Source: an uncultured Christensenella sp. (GTDB taxonomy: Bacteria > Bacillota > Clostridia > Christensenellales > DTU072). Taken from it: a stretch of DNA of 31,759 nucleotides. The notes under the pieces were generated by a model. The model made no database searches and had not been told where the DNA came from. It saw only the letters and a list, made by a program, of their open reading frames with translations. The stretch is taken from NCBI GenBank assembly GCA_905210905.1, contig CAJLYQ010000016.1:1-31759 (forward strand), written 5' to 3'. Below, in pieces: positions 23,054 through 31,292 of the stretch; positions within the stretch are counted from its first letter, which is position 1; every line of letters begins with the position of its first letter. Position numbers and translations under genes: made by a program.

Positions 23054-23911
23054 ATGGCTAATCCCTATGAAGTAAATAATCAGATACATAGCGGTACGCT
23101 TAACGGCGTATCGGGCAAATGGGTACCTGTAGAAGCGAGCGAAGCACCGGCAGGTGTAAGTAACGACCCGACAAGTCCGAGTATGGGATCGAACGGCGAA
23201 TATTACTACGCGCAGGAAAGCGTCGCTTACAACAACCCTGCGCCTATCGGAGCGAATATGAACAACGCGATTCCGACGCCGTCGTCCATAGTACAACTTC
23301 CGCCGATCGTGCAACCCATAGCGATGGTTCCTTACACCACTCAGAATCAACCGCTCGTTCAGTACGATCCCAACTATCGTCCGCCGGTGGAACACACCGC
23401 CGCGCCCGAACCCGTTTACAAACCCAAGGCGTATGCCGGCATAAGCGCGTTCATCGCACTGTTTGCGGTTGCGGCAATCGTAGTCGGCTGTCTGCTCGAA
23501 GTTTACAAACAAGGCAACACGGTAATCAAGAGCCTGATCTGGTTGTTCACCGAATCCGACGCGATTAACCAACTTATCTCGGGCGACACGAGCGTATTGC
23601 TCACCGTGCTCGTACCGATTTTGTACGCGGTGATAATGCTGTTCTGTTTAATAGTAATGATAAACGCACTCGTTAAACTCGGCAAAATGAAACCGCTCGG
23701 CAAACTCAACGTATGGACGCTTATCGCACTTATACTTGCCATAGCGGAAATCGTGATAATGCTCGTTAAAAAAGATCAGTTCGAAATCGGCTTGGGAGCG
23801 TACGTTATTGCAGGAATACTTGCGGTAATGATGATTTTGCCCCTGTTTATCAACAAAAAGATACAGGTTTTGGACTACGTTGCAAGCAAACAAACTTACG
23901 TAATTAAATAA
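23054..23911 (+). CDS. Four-helix membrane protein with proline motif (cluster protein 9)
   Basis: This is an unrecognised 285-residue protein. A Pro/Asn/Tyr-rich N-terminal region contains the fullest copy of the proline motif, VQLPPIVQPIAMVPY followed by NQPLVQYDPNYRPP (80-111). Four membrane helices follow (about 127-149, 181-206, 217-238, 247-266) with an INKK end and a short tail. Its segment 53-94 aligns with protein 4. After TM1 it has only LEVY in place of the six-residue signature, so it is the most diverged anchor. AGGAG lies upstream of the ATG. The acpP gene follows after 19 bases. Confidence 0.87.
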   Translation: MANPYEVNNQIHSGTLNGVSGKWVPVEASEAPAGVSNDPTSPSMGSNGEYYYAQESVAYNNPAPIGANMNNAIPTPSSIVQLPPIVQPIAMVPYTTQNQPLVQYDPNYRPPVEHTAAPEPVYKPKAYAGISAFIALFAVAAIVVGCLLEVYKQGNTVIKSLIWLFTESDAINQLISGDTSVLLTVLVPILYAVIMLFCLIVMINALVKLGKMKPLGKLNVWTLIALILAIAEIVIMLVKKDQFEIGLGAYVIAGILAVMMILPLFINKKIQVLDYVASKQTYVIK

Positions 23912-23930
23912 ATAAAAAGGTGGAGCGAAA

Positions 23931-24155
23931 ATGTTTGAAAAAATTCAAAAAATCATAGCGGAACAACTGTACATCGACAGTAGTTCGATAACGGAAGAAA
24001 CGAAGTTTATCGATGATTTGGGAGCGGACAGTCTGGACATCGTGCAAATGCTTATCGCGATGGAAAAAACGTTCGGAATAAGTTTCGGAGAAGACGAAAT
24101 CGCCGAGATAAAAACGGTAGGCGACGCGAAACGCCTTATCGAAAAGAAGATATAA
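23931..24155 (+). CDS. acpP: Acyl carrier protein
   Basis: ACP carries acyl chains on a 4'-phosphopantetheine arm. The 74-residue protein has the family pattern, including FIDDLGADSLDIVQMLIAME with the modified serine at S34 in the DSL motif, and the acidic helix 2 that partner enzymes recognise. AGGTGG lies upstream of the ATG. It is the last gene of the cluster operon, followed by a terminator, with no fatty acid synthesis gene nearby. Whether it is the housekeeping ACP or one dedicated to the membrane-protein cluster cannot be told from this window. Confidence 0.95.
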   Translation: MFEKIQKIIAEQLYIDSSSITEETKFIDDLGADSLDIVQMLIAMEKTFGISFGEDEIAEIKTVGDAKRLIEKKI

Positions 24156-24180
24156 CATAATAATCGAATGAAGAACGATT

Positions 24181-24238
24181 ATCCGCTTGCGAGATAGACG
24201 AGTTTTACGTTTATGCAAGCGGATTTTTGCTTTTTTTC
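24181..24238 (+). terminator. Terminator of the cluster operon
   Basis: ATCCGCTTGC (24181-24190) pairs with GCAAGCGGAT (24215-24224) and is followed by TTTTGCTTTTTTT. The 24-base loop is long for an intrinsic terminator. I found no convincing promoter between it and the next gene. Confidence 0.75.
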
Positions 24239-24296
24239 AAAGAAAATAGCGAAAACGTAACGATTACCGACGAATATCGGGGGAAAGGAGTAAAAG

Positions 24297-27155
24297 ATGA
24301 AATTAAAGAAAATCGTCGCGGCGACCGTGATGCTTATCGTAATTACCTGCGCGCTTTGCGCGTGCAGTCTGTTCGGCGGCACGAACAACGGGAATACGAA
24401 CAAGGACGCAAGGTACAGCGTCACCGTTTATTACGAAGGGTATCAGGCAAGCAACTTCGTAAACGCAAAGACCGGAACGTACACTTTGCCGAAAGTCGAA
24501 CCTACGAGAGAAGGATACGACTTCGAAGGTTGGTTTTTGGACGCGGATCGCACCGTTCCTCTCGTTCCCGGAGAAAAAGCGAACCTCACTTTCAGCGTTT
24601 ATCCGAAGTTCACGAAGAAACTGCTCAGCGTAAAAATCATCGACACGGCGGGCGGAAAGGATACCGTCGTTAAGATCGAATACGGCGAAAAGGCGGACAT
24701 ACAAGCCCCGACAAAGCCGGGATATATTTTCGACGGCTGGTTTACCGACAGGGATTGCACGGAAGAGTTCGATACGAAAACGGTTATTACCGAAAACGTC
24801 GAGATTTACAGCAAGTGGGTTTACGCGACCTATACCATAAAATACGAAACCAACGGCGGAACGTTTGCCGTTTCTCCCGTCGAATTTTATACGATAAACG
24901 ACGAAACCGAACTCGGCGGAGTAAGTAAAAAGAACTACGATTTTGACGGTTGGTATCTGGAAAGCGACTTTTCCGGGAAAAGATACACCACGGTCAAAGG
25001 TTTGACCGGCGACGTCACGCTTTACGCAAAATATCTTTGTTTGCTTGCGGAAATGGGCGTTAAAGAAGGTATAAGCGATAAAATCGGCGACGAATTCGTT
25101 TATTATACCGACCATACCGCCCACGACGTCGATATCAGAGAATGTTTTGTTTTCAGCGAAGGCAGTACGATAACGCTTACCGCCGAAGACGGAACGATAA
25201 CCGACGGCATAGCCTCGCTCGAAGCGAACGACGGACTCGGCGGAGTGAAAAACCACGACTTAACCGTGACGGTTAAAGCCGAAGAAGGCGACGCCGAAAA
25301 CACCTACAAGGTAAAAATTTGTCAGTACGACGAAAGCACGGTTAAAGTAACGTACGTCGTAAACGGCGTAGTAAAAGCGGAGAAAAACGTGGCGCGCGGC
25401 GACAAAGCGGATATGCGCGGAATTGAAGTCGGCGGAGCGAAAAAAGGTTATGAGTTTGACTGCTGGCTTATCGGCGGCGTGGAATTCGACGTAGAATCGC
25501 CCGTTATCGAAGATATAACGCTCGAAGCGGCGTTCAAACCGATAAATTACCGCATCGTTTATAAACTCGGGATAGGAATGAACTCGACGGAAAACCCGTC
25601 CGAATACAATATAGAAAGCGACTTCGTACTTAAAAACGCGGTCGCTCCCGACGGATATTCTTTTGACAACTGGTATGCCGACGAAGAATACTCCGATATA
25701 GTTACGGTTTTAACCGGAAGAACGGAAGAAATCACCCTTTACGCTCGTTACGAATTAACAGATCCGATAATAAAGAAGTTCGTTGCGACGGGAAAATCGA
25801 CGTACAATCTTCCCCGAATGAGCGAAGACGAAACGCCGCAGGAAGTGACGGCGGATACCTACGAAGTAACCAAAGAAGAGTATCCGTATTTGCTCGACTA
25901 CTTTATTTTCCATAGGACGGAAACCGCGGAAATCACCGTCAGCGGAATAGGCGCGATAACGGAAGACGGATTTTATTTGAAAGCCGCGGGAAAATATCCT
26001 TCCGCATACAAAGTTACCGCTTCGTTTAACAACGAAGGAAAAGTCTGGATAAGGTTCGTTTTCGACGAAGAACCGACTATGTCAAGCAAAAGCGGAACTT
26101 ACGAGCAAATTAACTTCACTTCCTTTGCGAAAAAAGGCAGCAGAAACGCCTGGTTTGACGATTTTGCGATAGAACACGTGAAAAACTTCTTACGTGTGGA
26201 AAGCGGATCGCAACTTTATTTTGCTTTGGAAAACGGTTACAGACCGAAACCGGTATCGGGATCGACAGCGGAAAAAGTTTACGACGAAATGAAAAAAATT
26301 CTTCGACAAATCGTTTCCGACGGTATGACGGAAAGAGAAAAAGTTATGGCGATAAGCGAGTGGCTTGTTAAAAACGTTGCGTACGACAACGCCGTTTACG
26401 ATAAGTTTCTTAACAACGAAGACGTAAGCAAATACAGATGTTTTGAAATCGAAGGCGCGATTATTGACAAAGTGGCGGTTTGCGACGGCATAAGCAAAGC
26501 GTTTTCCGCATTTTGCGCAACCGAAGGGATTAAGGCGGTAAGACCGAGCGGATGGCATAACGGAATAGCGCACGCCTGGAACAAAGTTTATATCGATATT
26601 GACAACGACGGCAACAAAGAGTGGACGGCTGTCGACTGCACGGCGGCGAATACGTTGTTCAAAACCAAAACCGCGAGCGGTACCGTAGAAATTATGAACC
26701 ACTCCTTTATTTTCGCAAGCGACGACTTCCTTATAAATAAAAACGGTTACGTTTACAGCGAAGAATGGACGGGAAAATGCGTTGCAAAAAAGAGTTTCGA
26801 CGTGTATTCGAAGACTTATTACGACAATTCCGCCGAATATAACTTCGACGTTAAAGACGCAAGCGACCTTGAAAGAATCGTCGCTAAAATGAAGAGCGAA
26901 GAAATCGGCAGCGGAAAATCGACGGTAATAGACTTCCGTGTAAGTAAAGAAAGTATGGTTATCATAAGAACGGGAGAAGAAAATCGCTATTCCGAAACGT
27001 TTACGCAAGCCTTGATTAAGGCAGGGTACAGTTACGACGACATCAACGAAAGATTACAAATAGGAACGTTCAACGTGCAGGAAGACGGCAAAGTCGGAGT
27101 GTATATCTTTATGCTTTCCGAAGGCGAAACGGCAGACGAAGCGGAAGCGGCGTAA
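24297..27155 (+). CDS. Lipoprotein with InlB-like repeats and a transglutaminase-like domain
   Basis: The 952-residue protein starts with a lipoprotein signal (basic KLKK, hydrophobic core, lipobox LCAC with C23), so it is anchored outside the membrane. The N-terminal half holds five repeats with the Listeria-Bacteroides (InlB B-repeat) signature GY-F-GW: GYDFEGWF, GYIFDGWF, NYDFDGWY, GYEFDCWL and GYSFDNWY. The C-terminal part has a transglutaminase-like fold: KVMAISEWLVKNVAYDN, then C729 (VAVCDGISKAF), H759 (AHAWNKVYID) and D780 (AVDCTA), the papain-like Cys-His-Asp order. Such domains act as proteases or cross-linking enzymes at the cell surface; the substrate is unknown. GGGGGAAAGGAG precedes the ATG. 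DUF3267 and fbp follow closely, suggesting one unit. Confidence 0.92.
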   Translation: MKLKKIVAATVMLIVITCALCACSLFGGTNNGNTNKDARYSVTVYYEGYQASNFVNAKTGTYTLPKVEPTREGYDFEGWFLDADRTVPLVPGEKANLTFSVYPKFTKKLLSVKIIDTAGGKDTVVKIEYGEKADIQAPTKPGYIFDGWFTDRDCTEEFDTKTVITENVEIYSKWVYATYTIKYETNGGTFAVSPVEFYTINDETELGGVSKKNYDFDGWYLESDFSGKRYTTVKGLTGDVTLYAKYLCLLAEMGVKEGISDKIGDEFVYYTDHTAHDVDIRECFVFSEGSTITLTAEDGTITDGIASLEANDGLGGVKNHDLTVTVKAEEGDAENTYKVKICQYDESTVKVTYVVNGVVKAEKNVARGDKADMRGIEVGGAKKGYEFDCWLIGGVEFDVESPVIEDITLEAAFKPINYRIVYKLGIGMNSTENPSEYNIESDFVLKNAVAPDGYSFDNWYADEEYSDIVTVLTGRTEEITLYARYELTDPIIKKFVATGKSTYNLPRMSEDETPQEVTADTYEVTKEEYPYLLDYFIFHRTETAEITVSGIGAITEDGFYLKAAGKYPSAYKVTASFNNEGKVWIRFVFDEEPTMSSKSGTYEQINFTSFAKKGSRNAWFDDFAIEHVKNFLRVESGSQLYFALENGYRPKPVSGSTAEKVYDEMKKILRQIVSDGMTEREKVMAISEWLVKNVAYDNAVYDKFLNNEDVSKYRCFEIEGAIIDKVAVCDGISKAFSAFCATEGIKAVRPSGWHNGIAHAWNKVYIDIDNDGNKEWTAVDCTAANTLFKTKTASGTVEIMNHSFIFASDDFLINKNGYVYSEEWTGKCVAKKSFDVYSKTYYDNSAEYNFDVKDASDLERIVAKMKSEEIGSGKSTVIDFRVSKESMVIIRTGEENRYSETFTQALIKAGYSYDDINERLQIGTFNVQEDGKVGVYIFMLSEGETADEAEAA

Positions 27156-27174
27156 AACGGAGAAAAGGTAGAAT

Positions 27175-27903
27175 ATGGACGAGAAAAAGAAAGTTTTGCG
27201 GTATTACGATACGGGAAAACTCGGCGTAATCGCCACGGCGGTGTTTTTCGTAGTCCTTATTTTCGGTTTATCTATGAATTTGTTCGTTGCAAAAACGCCG
27301 TACGTGGTTACCGGACACGTTGCAGGCGACGCGGGATTATCCGTCGGACTTGTGTTGGTCGGAGTAGTTATTCACGAACTTTTGCACGGTTTAGGGGCGG
27401 TTTTGTTCGGGAAATGCAAAAAAAGCGATGTTAAGTACGGCATAAACCTTAAAGAAGGGATAGCGTACTGCCACGCCAAAAAACCGCTTAGCGGAAAATC
27501 GTATTGCGGAATGCTCGTTTTGCCGATAATCGTGACCGGGATTATTCCGTTTGCGATATGCGTTGCGACGGGCGGACTTATGGAAATCGCCGCGTTTGCT
27601 TTGCTGATAGCAGGGGGAACGGGCGACGTAATTATGCTTGTCGGCGTGTTGAAAAACAAGGACGCGAACAGAGAAATCATCGATCACGAAACCGCGCCTG
27701 CGTATTACGCTCTGATGACGGACGAAGAACTCGCTTCGCTAGGACTTGAAGAAACGACGGAAGAAAGCGAAAAGCAAACGATAGAAAAATGCAAATCGGG
27801 CGAAGGGACGAAACTTGGGATAAAAATCGCGCTTATTGCGGTTTTTGTAGCACTGACCGTACTCGGTCTGTTTTTGCTGGCTTTGTTTATGAAAGTAATT
27901 TAA
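27175..27903 (+). CDS. DUF3267-type putative membrane zinc metallopeptidase
   Basis: The 242-residue membrane protein has a zincin motif HELLH at 67-71 within GVVIHELLHGLGAVLFGK, followed by a GYPLS-like region AKKPLSGKSYCGMLVLPII and, in a later helix, GGTGDVIMLVG, whose Asp is the usual partner residue of DUF3267 proteins. About five hydrophobic segments are visible, the last one (about 213-240) being an extension after a charged linker. The active site would face the membrane or cytoplasm. Substrates of the family are generally unknown. It lies 19 bases after the lipoprotein and 15 bases before fbp, with GGAG/AAGG upstream of its ATG. Confidence 0.85.
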   Translation: MDEKKKVLRYYDTGKLGVIATAVFFVVLIFGLSMNLFVAKTPYVVTGHVAGDAGLSVGLVLVGVVIHELLHGLGAVLFGKCKKSDVKYGINLKEGIAYCHAKKPLSGKSYCGMLVLPIIVTGIIPFAICVATGGLMEIAAFALLIAGGTGDVIMLVGVLKNKDANREIIDHETAPAYYALMTDEELASLGLEETTEESEKQTIEKCKSGEGTKLGIKIALIAVFVALTVLGLFLLALFMKVI

Positions 27904-27918
27904 CTTGGAGAACGAATT

Positions 27919-29823
27919 ATGACAGACAATAAATATCTTAGTTTATTGAAAAAAGACTATCCGACGCAAGAGGCGGTCGCCGCGGAAATTATAAATTTAC
28001 AGGCGATACTCAGTATGCCTAAGGGTACGGAACATTTCGTAAGCGATATTCACGGCGAATACGAGGCGTTTTGTCATTTGCTTAACACCTGTTCGGGCGT
28101 AATCAGGGAGAAAGTCAACCTTCTGTATAAGGACGAACTCAGCGAAAAAGAGTGCGCGCATATCGCGTCGCTCATCAGTTATCCCAAAGAAACGATAGAA
28201 TTATGGGAAGAACGGAAAGACGTCAGCGACGGAAAATTCGAGTATTATATCGAAAAACTCGTCCATATTTTGCTGAGAGTTGCGTCGAAATACACCCGTA
28301 GTAAGGTCGTTAAAGCAGTTCAACCTGAATTCAGATACATAATTAACGAACTAATCAACGCAAAAAGAGAAGGGTTTGATTACGAAAACTTCTGTAAAGG
28401 CGTGTACAAAAACATAATCGGACTTAAACGCGCGCCTGCGTTTATAGAATCTCTTTGCGCGACGATTAAACGCCTTGCCGTCGCAAACCTGCATATCATC
28501 GGAGATATTTTCGACAGAGGAGAACACCCCGATTATATTTTGGATTTATTGATTAACAGAGATAACGTTGATATTCAATGGGGAAACCACGATATTCAAT
28601 GGATAGGCGCGGCGCTCGGAAATCCTGCTTGTATTGCGAATATAATTTATATCGCGTTAAAAGCAGGCAACGTGGAGGCGATAGAAGACGGGTACGGAAT
28701 ATCGCTAAGACGGCTCGAAGAGTTTGCCAGAAAAAACTACGAATTTGACGAACGATTTGCGCCGAACAACGAAGATTTGTCGGATAGAGAAAGGAAAAAC
28801 TACGCTCGTATGCGTAAAGCGATTTTCTTTATTATGCAAAAAACCGAAGCTGAGATAATCAAGCGTAACCCCGATTATCAAATGGACGACAGAATAATTC
28901 TGGAAAAAATCGACCGCGAAAACGGAACGTATACCGCCCCGGACGGAAAAGTTTTTTACGACGACGATTTTAAGGCGCCGTACTCGGATATTAGACTTTC
29001 GGATTCCGAAAGAGCGGTTATAGAACACCTTATCCGCACTTTTACGTCGAGCGAGAAACTGCAAAAGCACATAGATTTTCTTATGCGCTGCGGCGGCCTA
29101 TATAAGGTGGTCAACGGCAATTTGCTTTATCACGGCTGCGTTCCGTTTAACGACGACGCAACTTACGTCGAACAAAAATTGAACACGGGAACGTATTCGG
29201 GAAGAGCGTATTTCGACGAATGTGAGAGAATAGTGAGAAGAGCATACGGAAACAGATTTTCCGGGAACAAGGACGAGTACGATCTGGACTTTTTGTGGTA
29301 TCTGTGGTGCGGACGGCTCTCGCCGCTTTTCGGCCGTGACAAAATTGCCACGTTTGAAAGAGTGTATCTGCCGAAGGAGTACGGCGTTGAAAAGAAAAAC
29401 GCCTACTACGATCTGACGCAAAGAAAAGATATTTGCGAAAAAATACTCGACGATTTCGGAGTGACGGGAGAACAAACGCATATTATAAACGGGCATATCC
29501 CGGTTAAGGCCAAAGAAGGCGAGTCGCCGATAAGAGCGGAAGGCAAACTGCTGGTAATAGACGGCGGTTTTTGCCGCGCGTATCAGTCGAAAACGGGCAT
29601 TGCCGGATATACCCTTATTTATAACTCCTACGGACTCAGACTTTCCGCGCACGAACCGTTCAGTTCTAAGGAAGAAGCGGTCAGAAAATGCTCGGATATT
29701 CACTCCAACGTGACGATCTTCGAGCATACGAAGAGAAGATTAACCGTCGCCGACACCGACAAAGGCAGAGAACTCTCCGGGAAAATCGACGACCTTAAAG
29801 CCTTGCTCGAATCCGGTATATAA
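27919..29823 (+). CDS. fbp: Fructose-1,6-bisphosphatase, class III
   Basis: This enzyme removes the 1-phosphate of fructose 1,6-bisphosphate in gluconeogenesis. The 634-residue protein matches the Firmicutes-type class III enzyme, which uses a calcineurin-like metallophosphatase core: VSDIHGEYEAF (about 42-52), IIGDIFDRGEHPD (about 194-206), IQWGNHDIQW, and a C-terminal INGHIPVK. The class III insertions (AVQPEFRYIINELINAKREG, LWYLWCGRLSPLFGRDKIATFERV) are present. The ATG is preceded by TTGGAG. It is probably co-transcribed with the two genes upstream, an unusual setting for a central metabolic enzyme, and it is followed by two terminators. Confidence 0.97.
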   Translation: MTDNKYLSLLKKDYPTQEAVAAEIINLQAILSMPKGTEHFVSDIHGEYEAFCHLLNTCSGVIREKVNLLYKDELSEKECAHIASLISYPKETIELWEERKDVSDGKFEYYIEKLVHILLRVASKYTRSKVVKAVQPEFRYIINELINAKREGFDYENFCKGVYKNIIGLKRAPAFIESLCATIKRLAVANLHIIGDIFDRGEHPDYILDLLINRDNVDIQWGNHDIQWIGAALGNPACIANIIYIALKAGNVEAIEDGYGISLRRLEEFARKNYEFDERFAPNNEDLSDRERKNYARMRKAIFFIMQKTEAEIIKRNPDYQMDDRIILEKIDRENGTYTAPDGKVFYDDDFKAPYSDIRLSDSERAVIEHLIRTFTSSEKLQKHIDFLMRCGGLYKVVNGNLLYHGCVPFNDDATYVEQKLNTGTYSGRAYFDECERIVRRAYGNRFSGNKDEYDLDFLWYLWCGRLSPLFGRDKIATFERVYLPKEYGVEKKNAYYDLTQRKDICEKILDDFGVTGEQTHIINGHIPVKAKEGESPIRAEGKLLVIDGGFCRAYQSKTGIAGYTLIYNSYGLRLSAHEPFSSKEEAVRKCSDIHSNVTIFEHTKRRLTVADTDKGRELSGKIDDLKALLESGI

Positions 29824-29830
29824 TACAAGC

Positions 29831-29859
29831 GAAAATGCTTGCTTGCAAGGGCATTTTTT
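29831..29859 (+). terminator. Intrinsic terminator of fbp
   Basis: GAAAATGC pairs with GCATTTTTTC around a CTTGC-containing loop, starting 8 bases after the fbp stop and ending in a T run. Confidence 0.75.
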
Positions 29860-29906
29860 CGTCGGTTCGTTCGTATCGGAAGAAATCTTTAAGACGTGAA
29901 AAAGAA

Positions 29907-29938
29907 AAATACGAGAAGTTCTTTCTCGTATTTTTTTA
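29907..29938. terminator. Bidirectional terminator between convergent genes
   Basis: AAAAATACGAG pairs perfectly with CTCGTATTTTT, with T runs on both strands. It sits between fbp (plus) and the exonuclease gene (minus) and would serve both. Confidence 0.85.
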
Positions 29939-29987
29939 TTCATAAGCGATAAAATTATATAATGGGTTTTCCGTCCGAACCCGGTTT

Positions 29988-31088
29988 TTATATATGCGTT
30001 CTGGGGACGGGCGGTTTGTCCGCAACGGTAACCGATTTCAAAATCTTGTTCACGTATCTGCTTGTTTGGGCGCTCAATTTATCGATTTTGGGCGAACAAA
30101 ATCCGAATATATCCGCCTCTGTCATTTTCATCATAGAATAAAGTTCTTGTTTTTCGATGATTTTGATTTTGCCGGGTAGGTTCTTTTTTATGTACGATAA
30201 TCTGTCACCGTTTTCGCCTTCGTCTTCCCCGAAAATAACGTAGTAATCCGCGTTATGGATATTGCTTACGTATCTTGCGCCTTGTTCGGCAAGGCAACCG
30301 ATAAGTTTAAGCGCAAAAATCCAATCGTCTTTTTCAAGCGCGGAGCCTGCGCAGATTACTTTTCCGCAAAGGGGGTAACCTTTTTTGAACGTTACTTTTA
30401 CGTTGTTTGCGAAGTTTGCAACCACGCCGCGGCAAGCGTTTCTCGCTTTTTTAATCGTCGCTCTTTCGCTGTCGATTCCGTTGTATTTAATTTCGCCGTC
30501 GTGCGTTTCTCCGACGTAGCGAGAGTATTTTTTAATCAGTTCGTCCAAGCAAAGAGAGGATCTATGGCATATCGCTTGCGCGACGAGCATCGATATTTCC
30601 GCGTCGTCGTCGCTTCTGTGTAAGGTGTAACCGTCGATGTTTACGCCGAGTTCGGCAATGATTTTTTCAAGAGAGATCTGATCGTGCGTGTGGCTGTATT
30701 CTCTGTATACGTCCTGCACGTCGAAAAACGAGTAGTCGAAGAAAGGCAGTTTGTACCGCTTGCACGCCGTGCATAAATAACGAACGTCGTTTGAATGGGA
30801 AAAACCGATTATCATTTGATCTTCTCGTTCGAGAAGGTATTTGATTTTATCGTAACGTTGCGGAAAGGTCGGGCTTTTGCGGAAAGTTTTTTCCGGGTAC
30901 GCTAAGGTGATGCCTTTGCCTTCTTCGCGTTTTTTCTTGTTCCAGGCTTGTGTACAAAATCTTGCTTCGGGGTTTATCAGTATGTCTTCTTTTGCGATAA
31001 CGTTGAACGATTCGTCGGTCAAAACGTAACCGAAACTACACATACTTCGTCCTTCGCTCGCTTCAATATCGAAAAACAAATACTGCAA
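29988..31088 (-). CDS. DEDDh 3'-5' exonuclease (DnaQ-like) with BRCT-like C-terminal domain
   Basis: The 366-residue protein begins QYLFFDIEASEG with catalytic D7 and E9 of the DnaQ (RNase T) superfamily. D101 (GFSHSNDVRYL) and the pair H157/D162 (LHRSDDDAEIS) complete a DEDDh set, so it should be an active exonuclease. The C-terminal part (about 232-320; FKKGYPLCGKVICAGSALEKDDW then IHNADYYVIFGE) resembles a BRCT domain, as seen in some Firmicutes DnaQ-like proteins; that part is less certain. Substrate (DNA or RNA) is not evident. The start codon is TTG, 8 bases after AAAGGAG, with no ATG or GTG at a usable place. Its promoter is clear and it stands alone. Confidence 0.88.
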   Translation of the reverse strand: MQYLFFDIEASEGRSMCSFGYVLTDESFNVIAKEDILINPEARFCTQAWNKKKREEGKGITLAYPEKTFRKSPTFPQRYDKIKYLLEREDQMIIGFSHSNDVRYLCTACKRYKLPFFDYSFFDVQDVYREYSHTHDQISLEKIIAELGVNIDGYTLHRSDDDAEISMLVAQAICHRSSLCLDELIKKYSRYVGETHDGEIKYNGIDSERATIKKARNACRGVVANFANNVKVTFKKGYPLCGKVICAGSALEKDDWIFALKLIGCLAEQGARYVSNIHNADYYVIFGEDEGENGDRLSYIKKNLPGKIKIIEKQELYSMMKMTEADIFGFCSPKIDKLSAQTSRYVNKILKSVTVADKPPVPRTHI

Positions 31089-31118
31089 ATCAATTACTCC
31101 TTTTCAAAAACCTTAACA

Positions 31119-31147
31119 AATATATCACTTTATTATACAAAAGTCAA
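31119..31147 (-). promoter_or_regulatory. Sigma-A promoter of the exonuclease gene
   Basis: On the minus strand TTGACT (31142-31147) and TATATT (31119-31124) are 17 bases apart, about 30 bases before the TTG start codon. Confidence 0.8.
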
Positions 31148-31151
31148 ATAT

Positions 31152-31186
31152 ACGACCGTTCGTTATACGGAAAATTACTCGCAGTG
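31152..31186 (+). repeat. Palindromic repeat element, truncated copy A (left half)
   Basis: CGACCGTTCGTTATACGG and AAAATTACTCGC match the left half of copy C at 31580 at most positions. The right half is missing; it runs directly into AAAAGCCTTCTCTTGGAGGAGAGG, which resembles the element after copy B. Confidence 0.6.
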
Positions 31187-31216
31187 AAAAGCCTTCTCTT
31201 GGAGGAGAGGTATATT

Positions 31217-31292
31217 CCGACCACACGTTACACGGGCGTTTGACGCAGTCACTGCGTTTTGTGCGTACAAAATCTAATCACGCACGAGTCGG
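31217..31292. repeat. Palindromic repeat element, copy B
   Basis: The 76-base element starts CCGACCACACGTTACACGG and ends GTCGG, so its ends are inverted repeats. Inside are two further stems: ACGCAG-TCA-CTGCGT (31243-31257) and GTGCGT/ACGCAC (31261-31266, 31280-31285). It has no coding potential. Confidence 0.65.
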
